A stretch of DNA of 64,000 nucleotides from Rhodococcus wratislaviensis. Lineage in GTDB: Bacteria; Actinomycetota; Actinomycetes; Mycobacteriales; Mycobacteriaceae. Made by a program: the position numbers and the translations under genes. This document shows, piece after piece, positions 36,688 through 46,354 of this stretch. The stretch lies in the NCBI RefSeq assembly GCF_900455735.1, contig NZ_UAUI01000011.1, positions 682,001 to 746,000 on the forward strand, read 5' to 3'. The stretch's first letter is position 1. Each line of letters begins with the position of its first letter. The notes beneath the pieces were generated by a model. That model was not told the DNA's origin, searched no databases, and saw nothing but the letters and a program-made list of their open reading frames with translations.

Positions 36688-37694
36688 TGACCAAGGCACC
36701 CGGAATCAAGTTGCTGATCTTCGTCCTGGTCACCTCGTTGACCGGATTCGGTGTGGCGACGGTGGTGGGCAACATGCGCTTCGGCAGCACCAACACGTAT
36801 CAGGCCGTCTTCGCCAACGCGTCCGGACTGGGCAACGGCGAGGACGTCAAGGTCGGCGGTGTGCCGATGGGCAAGGTGAAAGGGGTGGAGTTGGCAGCGG
36901 ACGGCACCGCGGTGGTGTCGTTCTCCCTGTCCACCGAGCGCCCTCTGACGGAGGGGACCACGGCACGGATCAAGTACAAGAACCTGATCGGTGACCGTTA
37001 CGTGGAGTTGTCGAACGGACCGGGTGCCATCGGTGCGCTCGACGGCCCGATTCCACTCCAGCAGACCACCCCGGCACTCGACCTCGACCAGGTGGTCAAC
37101 GGGTTCCGGCCCCTCCTGCAGGGGCTCGACCCGGATCAGACCAATCAACTGTCCGCCTCCCTGATCGAGGTACTCAACGGCCAGGAGGCGAGCATCGGGC
37201 GTCTGGTGAGTCAGATCGGGTCCTTGAGCAACACGCTGGCGGACCGGGATCAGGCGATCGGTCAAGTGGTGAGCAACTTCAACACCGTCGTCGGGACCGT
37301 GAACGATCGCGGTGACCAGTTTTCGACGCTCATCGATCAGCTTCAGCGGCTGGTCGCGGGCCTCGACGGTGACCGTGATCTGATCACCAACTCCCTGGTG
37401 AACATCGACCACGTCACCGACAGTCTCTCGAGTGTGCTCGACCAGAACCGGCCGGCGATCGCGCAGGACGTCGTCGCATTGGGTGATCTCGCGGGCAACC
37501 TCAACGCCAACACCGACACCCTGAACATGGTGCTCTCCACATTGCCCGAGAACTACCGCCTCATCAGCCGCGTCGCGGGCTACGGCAGTTTCGTGAACTT
37601 CTTCGTCTGTGGTCTCGCGATCAAGTACGCGTCCGGGCCCGGTCCCGGCGGAGTCACACCGATGTTCAAGGCTCCCGCAGAAAGGTGCCAGTAA
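36687..37694 (+). CDS. mceB: MceB subunit
   Basis: The 335-residue MCE-domain protein has an N-terminal membrane anchor (LLIFVLVTSLTGFGVATVVG), the MCE core YQAVFANASGLGNGEDVKVGGVPMGKVKGV and an extended coiled helical region rich in Gln/Asp heptads (about 150-290). TGATG overlap with mceA, TAATG overlap with mceC. The C-terminus has the conserved NFFVCG segment with a cysteine near the end, as seen in MceB family members. Confidence 0.93.
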   Translation: MTKAPGIKLLIFVLVTSLTGFGVATVVGNMRFGSTNTYQAVFANASGLGNGEDVKVGGVPMGKVKGVELAADGTAVVSFSLSTERPLTEGTTARIKYKNLIGDRYVELSNGPGAIGALDGPIPLQQTTPALDLDQVVNGFRPLLQGLDPDQTNQLSASLIEVLNGQEASIGRLVSQIGSLSNTLADRDQAIGQVVSNFNTVVGTVNDRGDQFSTLIDQLQRLVAGLDGDRDLITNSLVNIDHVTDSLSSVLDQNRPAIAQDVVALGDLAGNLNANTDTLNMVLSTLPENYRLISRVAGYGSFVNFFVCGLAIKYASGPGPGGVTPMFKAPAERCQ

Positions 37695-38695
37695 TGGCTC
37701 AGAAATCCTTCCTCGAGCGGGATGCGTTCCGCATGGGCCTGATCGGAACAGCGGTCCTGATCGGGGTCCTGTTCCTTGCGCTCAATTTCAAGTCCATCCC
37801 CGGTATCAGCGGGGCCACCACCTACCATGCCGAGTTCGCTGATGCCAGCGGCCTCGCCGTCGGTGACACGACACAAATTGCCGGAGTGAAAGTCGGTGAG
37901 GTGAAGAAGCTTTCGATCAGCGACGGAAAGGTCGACGTCGAGTTCGACGTCGACAGTGGCGCGGTCGGGCTCGGTGACGACACCACGGCAGCGATCAAGG
38001 TTGAAACTGCTCTCGGTCGGCGGTACGTGGAGATCACTCCCGGGCGTCACGGCGAACTCGCCGACAACGCGACCATCCCCCTGGCACAGACCAGCTCGGG
38101 ATACGACATCACGCGGGCGCTCGAGGAAGTCACCGACAAGGTGTCCGAGACCGACACCGTCAACCTGTCCGGCGCACTCGAGCAGGTCTCTTCGGTCGAA
38201 GACGAGCTTCCGCCGGACCTGCGGTCCTCTCTCGACGGCCTGTCCCGCCTGTCCGCGACGGTATCGAGCCGGGACGAGGAACTGCGTCGGTTGCTCGCGG
38301 GTGCGGCCGACGTGTCCAAGATCCTCGCGGATCGGGACGGCCAGGTTTCCGCGCTGTTCGGCCAAGGCCAGTCGCTCTTCGCCGCGCTGAACAACCGGGC
38401 GGACACCATCCATCGCGTCCTCGTGCAGTCCCGTCAGGTGGCCGACGCGCTCACCGGGCTGTCCCGCGACAACGCGGCAACACTCGGACCCACTCTCGAT
38501 CAGATGAAGACTCTGGTGGCCACATTGAACAGCAATTACGACAACATCAACGCATCGCTCACCGGCCTCGAACGGTTCGCGAGGCAGGTCGGTGAGGCGG
38601 TGGGCAGCGGACCGTTCTTCGGGGTGCTGCTGCACAACATCGTCCCGGCCAATCTGTCCGGGCAGCTTCCGGGAAGTTTCGGGGGGCCGCGCTGA
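37694..38695 (+). CDS. mceC: MceC subunit
   Basis: The 333-residue MCE protein has the anchor LIGTAVLIGVLFLALNF and the core YHAEFADASGLAVGDTTQIAGVKVGEVKKL. A long alpha-helical needle region follows, and the tail ends VPANLSGQLPGSFGGPR. ATG 37694 overlaps the mceB stop by one base, so the GTG at 37685 was rejected. It has a shorter C-terminal region than many MceC proteins, which often carry a long proline-rich tail. Confidence 0.92.
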   Translation: MAQKSFLERDAFRMGLIGTAVLIGVLFLALNFKSIPGISGATTYHAEFADASGLAVGDTTQIAGVKVGEVKKLSISDGKVDVEFDVDSGAVGLGDDTTAAIKVETALGRRYVEITPGRHGELADNATIPLAQTSSGYDITRALEEVTDKVSETDTVNLSGALEQVSSVEDELPPDLRSSLDGLSRLSATVSSRDEELRRLLAGAADVSKILADRDGQVSALFGQGQSLFAALNNRADTIHRVLVQSRQVADALTGLSRDNAATLGPTLDQMKTLVATLNSNYDNINASLTGLERFARQVGEAVGSGPFFGVLLHNIVPANLSGQLPGSFGGPR

Positions 38696-39909
38696 TGGCA
38701 TCGGTACGCGAAATGGCACGGGAACTGCCGGCAAGGCTGTTCGCCGTGATGATCGCCGTGGCCCTCGTCGGGTTGCTGACGGCCGCCTGGATCGAAAACC
38801 ACTCCGTCAACCACGTCACGGCCTACTTCCGGAACACCACCGGCATGTACGTCGGAGACCGGGTGATGATTCTCGGCGTCGAGGTCGGCCGCATCACGAC
38901 GATCGAACCGGACGGCGAACGCGTCCGGGTGGAGTTCGACTACGACAACGAGTACGACGTCCCCGCCGACGCGAAGGCTGCGGTCGTCGCCCCGACCCTG
39001 GTGACCGGCCGCTACATTCAGCTCGCACCGGCGTACTCGGGTGGACCGACCCTGTCGGACGGTGACGAGATCCCCCTCGACCGGACCGCCGTGCCGGTCG
39101 AGTTCGACGAGATCAAGAAGCAGGTGGTCAAGCTCAGCGAGGATGCGGGCCGCACCCCGGAGCACCCGGACGGTTCCCTCAATCGCTTCGTGAGCAGCAC
39201 CGCCCACACGCTGGACGGAACGGGCAGCGCGCTGCACGATTCCCTCACCCACCTCTCGGACGCCGCCACCACACTGAACGCGAGCGGCGAGGATCTGTTC
39301 GGCACCGTCGAGAACCTGCAGAAGTTCACCACCGCCCTCGCCGCGAGCGACCAGCAGATCCGGGCGTTCAGCGGTGAACTGGCCAACGTGTCGGGACTGC
39401 TCAACGCGAACCGGACCGAACTCGACGCACTGCTCAGCAGCATGCTGACCACGTTCCAGGAAGTCACGAAGTTCGTCGAAGACAACCGTGGGGCACTGGT
39501 CGAGAATACCGGGCAGCTCGAAACCATCACCCGGTTGCTCGTCGACCGGCAGGACACCCTGATGTCGATCCTGCACGCCGGACCGACGGCGCTGTCGGAC
39601 TTCTACAACATCTACGATCCCGACGCCAACTCACTCACGGGTGCCCTCGCCGTGCCCGAGATGCCGGACCCGCGCTCGCTCATCTGCGCGCTCTTGACCA
39701 CGGTCGACGCACCTGCGAATGAATGCGCGACTGCTGCACGAGCTTTCGCCGCACCCCTGGCCAATGCGGCCGTGCAACAGGCAACGTCGGCACCGGTCGC
39801 CAATCCGACTCCGCCGGCGGGCGTTCCGGGATCCCCCGGCCCGAGTGATCCCGTTTCCTCCATCACCACGAGTCTCCAGAACCTCATTCTTCCGGAGGGA
39901 CCACGATGA
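38695..39909 (+). CDS. mceD: MceD subunit
   Basis: The 404-residue MCE protein has the anchor LFAVMIAVALVGLLTAAWI and the core VTAYFRNTTGMYVGDRVMILGVEVGRI, then the helical stalk and a Pro/Ala/Ser-rich C-terminal tail (PVANPTPPAGVPGSPGPS). One-base TGATG overlap with mceC and four-base ATGA overlap with mceE. A disordered tail of this kind is common in MceC/MceD and may reach through the wall. Confidence 0.92.
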   Translation: MASVREMARELPARLFAVMIAVALVGLLTAAWIENHSVNHVTAYFRNTTGMYVGDRVMILGVEVGRITTIEPDGERVRVEFDYDNEYDVPADAKAAVVAPTLVTGRYIQLAPAYSGGPTLSDGDEIPLDRTAVPVEFDEIKKQVVKLSEDAGRTPEHPDGSLNRFVSSTAHTLDGTGSALHDSLTHLSDAATTLNASGEDLFGTVENLQKFTTALAASDQQIRAFSGELANVSGLLNANRTELDALLSSMLTTFQEVTKFVEDNRGALVENTGQLETITRLLVDRQDTLMSILHAGPTALSDFYNIYDPDANSLTGALAVPEMPDPRSLICALLTTVDAPANECATAARAFAAPLANAAVQQATSAPVANPTPPAGVPGSPGPSDPVSSITTSLQNLILPEGPR

Positions 39910-41045
39910 CGAACTCAATTCGGAGGTCGGCGCTCACCGCGACCATGCTCGTCGGCGTCGTGGCCGCGGCGGCCGGGTGCCGATTCGACGGAATCAATTC
40001 GATCGGACTGCCCGGCAACGTGGTCGGAGGTGACGCACACGAGGTGACGGTCGAACTGGCGGACATCCAAAATCTGGTGGGAAACTCGCCGGTGAAGGCC
40101 AACAACGTCATCGTGGGGAACATCAGCCACATCACGGGTGACAACTGGGGCGCCAAACTGACACTCGAAATCGATCCCGAGGCCGAGATCCCGGCGAACG
40201 TCAGCGCCAAGCTCGCGCAAACCAGCGTGCTCGGCTCCCAGTACCTCGAGCTGACGGTGCCGCCCGGTGTCGACGCGGTCGGCGCACTCGCCGACGGCGA
40301 CGTGATCCCCCTCGACCGCACCAGTCAGTACCCGTCCACCGAGGAGGTGCTCTCTGCGCTGGCCCTCGTACTCAACGGCAGTGGTTTGCAACAGATCCGC
40401 ACCGTGACCTCCGAACTCAATCGTGTTCTGGGTGGCCGCGAGGAATCGTTGCGCAGCCTCTTCGGCAACCTCGAAGAGTTCGTCGGCGGAGTCGACCAGC
40501 AGCGCGACGACATCGTCCGCGCGATCGACGGGCTCGACCGCCTGGGCGCGGAACTCGCCAGCCAGAATCAGACGATCGACCGAGGCATCACCTCGATCCA
40601 GCCGGCGATGCAGATCCTGGACGAGCAGCAGAAGCAACTCACGACCATGCTGAACGACGTGGGACGGTTCGGCGAGGTCGCCACGAAGGTGCTCGAGAGC
40701 AGCCGCGAGGATCTCGACGCGAATCTGCGGTCGCTGCAGCCGGTGCTCTCGCAGCTCGCCGCGGCCGGCGATCACCTTCCGGAAGCACTCAAGATCGCGG
40801 CGACGGTCCCGTTCCCGGTGACCACCACTCAGCGCGCCATCAAGGGTGACTACATGAATCTCTTCCTCACGCTCGACGTCAGCGCCGAGACGGTAGGCGG
40901 CAAGGTTCTCGGCAGCATCCCTCTCGACGAGCTGGCGGGACTGAACCCGGCTCGCCAAGCGGTGAATCCGCTGCTGGCACCCAGCGGTGCAACGACATCC
41001 GGCGGACCCGCAACGTCCGCACCGAAGAACGGAGCACCGCGCTGA
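39906..41045 (+). CDS. mceE: MceE lipoprotein subunit (LprK type)
   Basis: This 379-residue subunit differs from the others in having a lipoprotein signal: MLVGVVAAAAGC places the lipidated Cys at residue 25. The MCE core includes LADIQNLVGNSPVKANNVIVGNISHI, followed by a helical stalk (about 135-290). MceE is the only lipid-anchored ring subunit in actinobacterial Mce systems. ATGA overlap with mceD and TGATG overlap with mceF. Confidence 0.93.
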   Translation: MTNSIRRSALTATMLVGVVAAAAGCRFDGINSIGLPGNVVGGDAHEVTVELADIQNLVGNSPVKANNVIVGNISHITGDNWGAKLTLEIDPEAEIPANVSAKLAQTSVLGSQYLELTVPPGVDAVGALADGDVIPLDRTSQYPSTEEVLSALALVLNGSGLQQIRTVTSELNRVLGGREESLRSLFGNLEEFVGGVDQQRDDIVRAIDGLDRLGAELASQNQTIDRGITSIQPAMQILDEQQKQLTTMLNDVGRFGEVATKVLESSREDLDANLRSLQPVLSQLAAAGDHLPEALKIAATVPFPVTTTQRAIKGDYMNLFLTLDVSAETVGGKVLGSIPLDELAGLNPARQAVNPLLAPSGATTSGGPATSAPKNGAPR

Positions 41046-42529
41046 TGAGATCGAAACTCGTTCGCTTCCAGCTCATCGTCTTCAGCGTGGTGGCAGTTCT
41101 CGCGGTCGGCAACGCTGCGGTCAACTATCTCGGGCTGAAGAGGGTCACCGGGATCGGCATGTACACGATCACGGCGGAGTTCGACCGCGCCGGAGGACTC
41201 TATGTGAACTCCCTGGTGACGTATCGCGGCGTCGACGTCGGCGTCGTGAAGTCGATCGACGTCCGCCCTGATCGGGCGTCCGCGGAACTGCAGCTCGATT
41301 CGGACTTCGCTGTTCCGGCGAACAGCCAGGCATTCGTCCGCAGCGTCTCGGCCATCGGCGAGCAGTATCTGGACATCGTTCCTGCGTCCTCGGAGGGCCC
41401 CTTCCTCGAGGACGGCGACGTGATCACCGAGCAGAACACCGAGATCCCGGTGCCCGCCTCCGAGGTCGTCGACAAGGTGAACGTGCTCCTGTCGGAGCTG
41501 CCCAAGGATGATCTCCGGGTCACGGTCGACGAGGCCTACACCGCCTTCAACGGGGCGGGACCGGCCCTGTCGCGGCTCATCGACTCCTCGCGCCCGCTGA
41601 TCGAACTCGCGCAGGCCAAGATCGGTTCCACCAGAACACTGCTCGATGACGCCGAACCCGTCCTCGAGGCCGGTGCCGACTCCCGCGCCGACATCGCGAG
41701 CTTCTCCCGTGATCTGTCCTCGTTCTCCGAGCAGTTGGTGATGAGCGACGCGCAGGTTCACGGTGTCCTCGACAACGGTTCCCAGTTCTTCGACACGGTC
41801 AGCGGCACCCTCGACGACGTCCGCCCCACCGTTCCGCTGCTGCTGGCGAATCTCCAGACCGTGGGTGAGGTGGCACGGGTCAACATCCCCGGGATACAGC
41901 AGATCCTGGTGATCTATCCGGCGGTGTCCGCGTCGATCAACTACATGCACCGCGGAGTCCAAACTGACGACCGGGTGTACGGTCAGGGCGCCCTGGACGT
42001 CAAACTCGGCAACTCCGCGAACCCGCTCCCCTGCACCGAGGGTTACCAGGAAACCCAGCGCCGCGACCCCAGCGACGTCAGCTCGGCTCCGGCGCCGGAA
42101 AATTCCTACTGCAAGCTCCCGCAGGCAGATCCGCGGGTCGCACGTGGCGCACGGAATATCCCGTGCGCCACGAATCCCGCGGTGCGCACCGCCGAGATCG
42201 CGAACTGCCCCGGCGGCCTGCCGTCCACCTGGCCGGAAATTCTGGCACGGCCCGGACAACCGTATTCTCCCCCGTCGACCGACACCGGAGCACCGGACAC
42301 GGGACCGATCGCGAACCGGCCGGCTCCCGAAGTTCCCGAACCCCTGACCGTCGCACCGGCTTCGTGGACGCCCCCGCAGGCGATTGTTCCCGACGGCACC
42401 ACCAGCGTCCCGTATGACCCGATCACCGGGAACTTCCGGGCACCGAACGGCGATCTGTATTCGATCGCCAGCGTTTCTGCACCAAAGCTAGAGGAGGAAT
42501 TGACATGGCAGGCCCTACTGCTCCGGTAG
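41045..42529 (+). CDS. mceF: MceF subunit with long tail
   Basis: The 494-residue MCE protein has the anchor LIVFSVVAVLAVGNAAVNYL and the core ITAEFDRAGGLYVNSLVTYRGVDVGVVKSI, then a helical stalk and a long Cys-containing Pro-rich C-terminal tail (from about residue 320) that probably projects outward. The final 25 bases overlap the mas1 gene. A perfect 12-bp inverted repeat falls inside the tail-coding part (see separate entry). Confidence 0.93.
   Translation: MRSKLVRFQLIVFSVVAVLAVGNAAVNYLGLKRVTGIGMYTITAEFDRAGGLYVNSLVTYRGVDVGVVKSIDVRPDRASAELQLDSDFAVPANSQAFVRSVSAIGEQYLDIVPASSEGPFLEDGDVITEQNTEIPVPASEVVDKVNVLLSELPKDDLRVTVDEAYTAFNGAGPALSRLIDSSRPLIELAQAKIGSTRTLLDDAEPVLEAGADSRADIASFSRDLSSFSEQLVMSDAQVHGVLDNGSQFFDTVSGTLDDVRPTVPLLLANLQTVGEVARVNIPGIQQILVIYPAVSASINYMHRGVQTDDRVYGQGALDVKLGNSANPLPCTEGYQETQRRDPSDVSSAPAPENSYCKLPQADPRVARGARNIPCATNPAVRTAEIANCPGGLPSTWPEILARPGQPYSPPSTDTGAPDTGPIANRPAPEVPEPLTVAPASWTPPQAIVPDGTTSVPYDPITGNFRAPNGDLYSIASVSAPKLEEELTWQALLLR
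42143..42172. other. Perfect intragenic hairpin in mceF
   Basis: CGTGGCGCACGG and its exact reverse complement are separated by six bases. The stem lies inside coding sequence (reading ARGARNIPCAT), upstream of the mas-mceG part of the operon, where it could modulate transcription or mRNA decay. Confidence 0.55.
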
Positions 42530-43086
42530 AGGTCGAACCGGACCTCGATCACACCGGAAAAGATGCCACGGCCGCGACAGCCGACTCCGAGGTGCGTCAA
42601 AGTACCCGAGGGTTCATCGCGACGATGGCGGCAATCGCACTCGTCGCCCTCGCCGCCCTTGTCGTCGGCGGCGTCTCGTGGACGAACCTGCGAGCGGAGC
42701 AAGCAGCACAGTCACGAGACGAGCAGATACTGGAGACGGCCCGCCAAGTGGTCGTCAATCTGGTCACGCTGAGGCATCAGAGTGTGGACGAGGACATTCA
42801 GCGCGTCGCCGACGGCACCACCGGGCCGTTCCGGGAGCAGTTCACCAGTGCGTCCGGCAGCTTCGGTGACGTGCTGAACCAGGGCCAGGTGGAGTCGACC
42901 GGCGAAGTCAAGGAAGCCGGCCTGGTCACGTCCGACGACGAGCATGCCGTCGTCCTCGCCGCCGTGACGTCCACAGTGAAGAACACCGAGGCGCCCAACG
43001 GCGAGATCCGCGTCTATCGCATGAAGGTCTCTCTCGATTCGGTGGACGGCAACTGGCTCGTCTCAGATGTGGAGTTCGTAGCATGA
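42505..43086 (+). CDS. mas1: Mce-associated membrane protein 1
   Basis: The 193-residue protein has an acidic cytosolic N-terminus of about 35 residues, one transmembrane helix (FIATMAAIALVALAALVVGGV) and an extracytoplasmic domain of the Mas/NTF2-like type. In mycobacteria Mas/Mam proteins stabilise Mce complexes. GGAGGA before ATG and overlap with mceF and mas2 show coupled translation. Confidence 0.88.
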   Translation: MAGPTAPVEVEPDLDHTGKDATAATADSEVRQSTRGFIATMAAIALVALAALVVGGVSWTNLRAEQAAQSRDEQILETARQVVVNLVTLRHQSVDEDIQRVADGTTGPFREQFTSASGSFGDVLNQGQVESTGEVKEAGLVTSDDEHAVVLAAVTSTVKNTEAPNGEIRVYRMKVSLDSVDGNWLVSDVEFVA

Positions 43087-43613
43087 GAAACACACTCGCC
43101 CGGATACCCGAAGCAGTCGCATCCTGGTCCTTCGCGCGGCGGCGGGCCACCCGATACCTCGCCGTGCTCCTCGCCGGTGGGCTCGTCGCGGCGACCGTCG
43201 CCATCGCTCTCCAGGTACACGATCGCCGCCAGATCGACACCGCGGAGGGGCAGGCGCGCGACCGCGCCACCCAACTGGTCGCCGACGTACTCTCCTACGA
43301 CTTCAACACCATCGACGCCCACTTCGCCGACATCCTTCCCAGTCTCGGCGGAGACCTGCGCGGCCAGTTCGACAGCGTCGGCAAGGAGGTCATCATCCCG
43401 TCGGCGAAACAACGCCAGGTCGTGACCTCGGCGACCGTCGTCGAATCCTCCGTCGTCTCCGCGTCGGAACACGCAGTGACGCTGCTGTTCTTCGTCAACC
43501 AGTCGACCACCAGCACCGACAGTGCCGCCCCGAAATTGGACGGAAGCCGCGTCCGCGTCGGCATGACCGAACAGGAGGGTACGTGGGTCATGACGGAAAT
43601 GATCCCCGTCTGA
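43083..43613 (+). CDS. mas2: Mce-associated membrane protein 2
   Basis: The second Mas-like protein, 176 residues, has a basic N-terminus, a single helix (YLAVLLAGGLVAATVAIAL) and an outer domain with the Mas pattern VADVLSYDFNTIDAHFADILPSLGG. Its start overlaps the mas1 stop as ATGA. Paired Mas genes after mceF are usual in Rhodococcus and Mycobacterium mce operons. Confidence 0.88.
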   Translation: MRNTLARIPEAVASWSFARRRATRYLAVLLAGGLVAATVAIALQVHDRRQIDTAEGQARDRATQLVADVLSYDFNTIDAHFADILPSLGGDLRGQFDSVGKEVIIPSAKQRQVVTSATVVESSVVSASEHAVTLLFFVNQSTTSTDSAAPKLDGSRVRVGMTEQEGTWVMTEMIPV

Positions 43614-43669
43614 CCAGTTCCCCGAAACATGGGGATCAGTCGATGTTTTCGCAATAGTAGGAGGTAGTC

Positions 43670-44707
43670 GTGGGTGTCGAGGTATCGGTCGAAGGTCTGA
43701 CCAAGTCGTTCGGCTCGCAGAAGATCTGGCAGGACGTCACGCTGACCCTTCCGGCCGGTGAGGTCAGTGCGTTGCTCGGGCCGTCCGGTACGGGTAAGTC
43801 GGTGTTCCTGAAATCTCTGATCGGTCTGCTCCGTCCGGAGCAGGGGTCGATCGTGATCGACGGCACCAACATTCTCGAGTGCTCGTCGAAGGAGTTGTAC
43901 GAGATCCGGAAGTTGTTCGGGGTGCTGTTCCAGGACGGTGCGTTGTTCGGGTCGATGAACCTGTTCGACAACGTGGCATTCCCGTTGCGGGAGCACACGA
44001 AGAAGTCCGAATCCGACGTGCGCAAGATCGTGATGGAGAAGATGGAACTCGTCGGTCTGCTCGGGGCGGAGGACAAACTGCCCGGGGAGATCTCGGGTGG
44101 TATGCGCAAACGGGCCGGCCTCGCCCGCGCCCTGGTCCTCGACCCGCAGATCATCCTCGTCGACGAGCCCGACTCCGGTCTCGATCCTGTCCGCACCACC
44201 TACATCTCCCAGACACTGATCGACATCAATGCCGAGATCGACGCGACGATCCTGATCGTCTCGCACAACATCAATCTCGCCCGCACGGTTCCCGACAACA
44301 TCGGTATGCTCTTCCGCCGGAAACTGGTGATGTTCGGCCCGCGAGAGGTTCTGCTCACCTCGGACGAACCGGTGGTCAAGCAGTTCCTGGGCGGCACCAT
44401 GATCGGCCCGATCGGCATGTCCGAGGAGAAGGACGAGGCCACCATGGCGGCCGAACAGGCCATGGTCGACGCCGGCCACCACGCCGGCGGGGTCGACGAC
44501 GTCGAGGGCATCGTCCCACAGATGAAGGCGACGCCCGGAATGCCGTTCCGGCAGGCGGTCGCCCGCCGCCAGGAACGCGTCCGCGAGATCATGCACACCC
44601 TGCCCGACAGCGCCCAGATCGCCATCCAGGAAAGCTTCGAGGAGGGCTTCGGGACGTACGACACCGAGGAATTCCCGCTGTACGAGGAACCCCTCGAATC
44701 CGTGTAA
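43670..44707 (+). CDS. mceG: MceG (Mkl/MlaF-type) ATPase
   Basis: The 345-residue ABC ATPase energises the Mce importer. Walker A is GPSGTGKS (37-44), the signature is ISGGM (141-145), and Walker B is IILVDEPD (161-168). A C-terminal extension of about 90 residues after the ATPase core is characteristic of MceG. GGAGG before GTG supports the start. In mycobacteria one mceG usually serves several mce operons from a distant locus; here it is inside the operon, suggesting a dedicated, self-contained transporter. Confidence 0.93.
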   Translation: MGVEVSVEGLTKSFGSQKIWQDVTLTLPAGEVSALLGPSGTGKSVFLKSLIGLLRPEQGSIVIDGTNILECSSKELYEIRKLFGVLFQDGALFGSMNLFDNVAFPLREHTKKSESDVRKIVMEKMELVGLLGAEDKLPGEISGGMRKRAGLARALVLDPQIILVDEPDSGLDPVRTTYISQTLIDINAEIDATILIVSHNINLARTVPDNIGMLFRRKLVMFGPREVLLTSDEPVVKQFLGGTMIGPIGMSEEKDEATMAAEQAMVDAGHHAGGVDDVEGIVPQMKATPGMPFRQAVARRQERVREIMHTLPDSAQIAIQESFEEGFGTYDTEEFPLYEEPLESV

Positions 44708-44772
44708 TCCATCGTCAGCGAACGACTCGGCAAGAAGAGCAACACAACTCAGATCAACGAGAGGAACCCGTC

Positions 44773-46218
44773 ATGACGACGAACAACAACGCATTCTTCA
44801 TAGGAGGCGAGTGGCACGCGCCCACTTCCAGTGACGTGATCACGGTCGTGTCACCCAACGACGAGCAGGTCGTCGGTCACGCCCCCGACGGCGCCGAGGC
44901 CGATATGGACGCCGCTGTCGATGCGGCGCGCCAGGCCTTCGACGATCCCACCGGCTGGTCGCAGTGGGAGCCGTCGCGGCGAGCGGCGGCACTGAAGCGC
45001 CTCGCTGATGCGCTCGACAAGCGCGCACCCCAGATGGTCCAGGCTGTGAGCTCGCAGAACGGCATGCCCGTCGCCGTCGCGGAGAAGCTGGAAGCGGTCT
45101 TCCCTCAGATCCTGCTCCGCTATTACGCGGGCCTGATCGAGAACGACGGATTCGAGGAAACGCGTCCGGGCCTGCTGGGCGGGTCGACCCTCGTGACCAA
45201 GGCCCCGATCGGTGTGGTCGGCGCTATCGTTCCGTGGAACTTCCCGCAGGCGCTCGCCGCATTCAAGTATGCGCCGGCCCTCGCTGCCGGGTGCACGATC
45301 GTCATCAAGCCGTCCCCCGAAACAGTGCTCGACAGCTACGTCCTCGCCGAGGCGATCGAAGAGGCGGACCTTCCGGCCGGCGTGATCAACATCGTTCCCG
45401 GCGGCCGCGAACTGGGCGCGTACCTGGTCTCGCACCCCGGCATCGACAAGGTGGCGTTCACCGGGTCGTCTGCTGCCGGCCGCAACATCGCCGAGGCCTG
45501 CGGTCGCCTGCTCCGGCCGGTCACACTGGAACTGGGTGGCAAGTCGGCGGCCATCATCCTCGACGACGCGAACCTGGATCTCGCCACCGTCGGGGAGCAG
45601 TTGTTCGGCGCGACCATGTTGAACAACGGGCAGGTCTGCTACCTCGGCACCCGCGTGCTCGCACCGCAGTCGCGTTACCAGGAAGTGGTCGACACGTTCA
45701 GCGCTCTGGCCGGGTCGCTGACCGTGGGAAGTTCCCTCGACCCCGCCACGATGATCGGCCCCATGGCGAGCGCCCGGCAACGCGACCGCGTGGAGTCCTA
45801 CATCGCGAAGGGCAAGGGCGACGGCGCCCGCATCACAGTCGGCGGCGGACGCCCCGAGGGCCTCGAAAAGGGATGGTTCGTCGAGCCGACCATCTTCGCT
45901 GACGTGGACAACAACTACACCATCGCCCAGGAGGAGATCTTCGGCCCGGTGCTCTCGATCATCTCGTACCGCGACGACGAGGAGGCGGTCCGCATCGCGA
46001 ACGACAGCGACTTCGGGCTCGGTGGCACCGTCTTCACGGCCGATCACGACCACGGGGTCGCCGTCGCCCGGCGCGTCCAGACGGGAACGATCGGGATCAA
46101 CGGCTACCTTCCCGATCCCACGGCACCCTTCGGTGGTGTCAAAGCCAGCGGCCTCGGCCGTGAATTGGGCCCGGAAGCACTCTCCGCCTACCTCGTGCAG
46201 AAGTCGATCTACCTGTGA
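44773..46218 (+). CDS. Aldehyde dehydrogenase (NAD+)
   Basis: The 481-residue ALDH-superfamily enzyme has the catalytic Cys289 in NNGQVCYLGTR, general base Glu253 in LELGGKS, oxyanion Asn156 in PWNFP, and late motif EEIFGPVLS. It would oxidise the aldehyde made by the alcohol dehydrogenase to a carboxylic acid, ready for CoA activation by the next gene. It follows mceG by 65 bp and a hairpin terminates after it, so it may be the last gene of the adh-mce transcript. Confidence 0.92.
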   Translation: MTTNNNAFFIGGEWHAPTSSDVITVVSPNDEQVVGHAPDGAEADMDAAVDAARQAFDDPTGWSQWEPSRRAAALKRLADALDKRAPQMVQAVSSQNGMPVAVAEKLEAVFPQILLRYYAGLIENDGFEETRPGLLGGSTLVTKAPIGVVGAIVPWNFPQALAAFKYAPALAAGCTIVIKPSPETVLDSYVLAEAIEEADLPAGVINIVPGGRELGAYLVSHPGIDKVAFTGSSAAGRNIAEACGRLLRPVTLELGGKSAAIILDDANLDLATVGEQLFGATMLNNGQVCYLGTRVLAPQSRYQEVVDTFSALAGSLTVGSSLDPATMIGPMASARQRDRVESYIAKGKGDGARITVGGGRPEGLEKGWFVEPTIFADVDNNYTIAQEEIFGPVLSIISYRDDEEAVRIANDSDFGLGGTVFTADHDHGVAVARRVQTGTIGINGYLPDPTAPFGGVKASGLGRELGPEALSAYLVQKSIYL

Positions 46219-46223
46219 CACCC

Positions 46224-46259
46224 GGGTGCGGGTGCGGCACACGCGCCGTACCCGCACCC
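46224..46259. terminator. Hairpin terminator after aldehyde dehydrogenase
   Basis: GGGTGCGGGT pairs perfectly with ACCCGCACCC over a 16-nt interior that itself holds CGGC/GCCG. It starts five bases after the stop codon; no T-run follows. Confidence 0.6.
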
Positions 46260-46354
46260 TCCACGGAGCACTCATCCCGACGGGGTATTTCCCTCATCCC
46301 GGAGGAGGAGAAGACGTCCGTTTCATACCTTTTTTCCCACCCCGGTCGACATTA

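Noticed and set aside
40850-42259. 469-codon minus-strand open frame opposite mceF
   Set aside because: Composition (Val/Asp/His/Arg rich) is typical of the antisense shadow of high-GC coding DNA. The plus-strand mce gene is certain.
43879-44772. Extension of aldehyde dehydrogenase into the mceG gene
   Set aside because: It is an out-of-frame reading of the MceG ATPase. Family similarity begins at ATG 44773 behind GAGAGGA.
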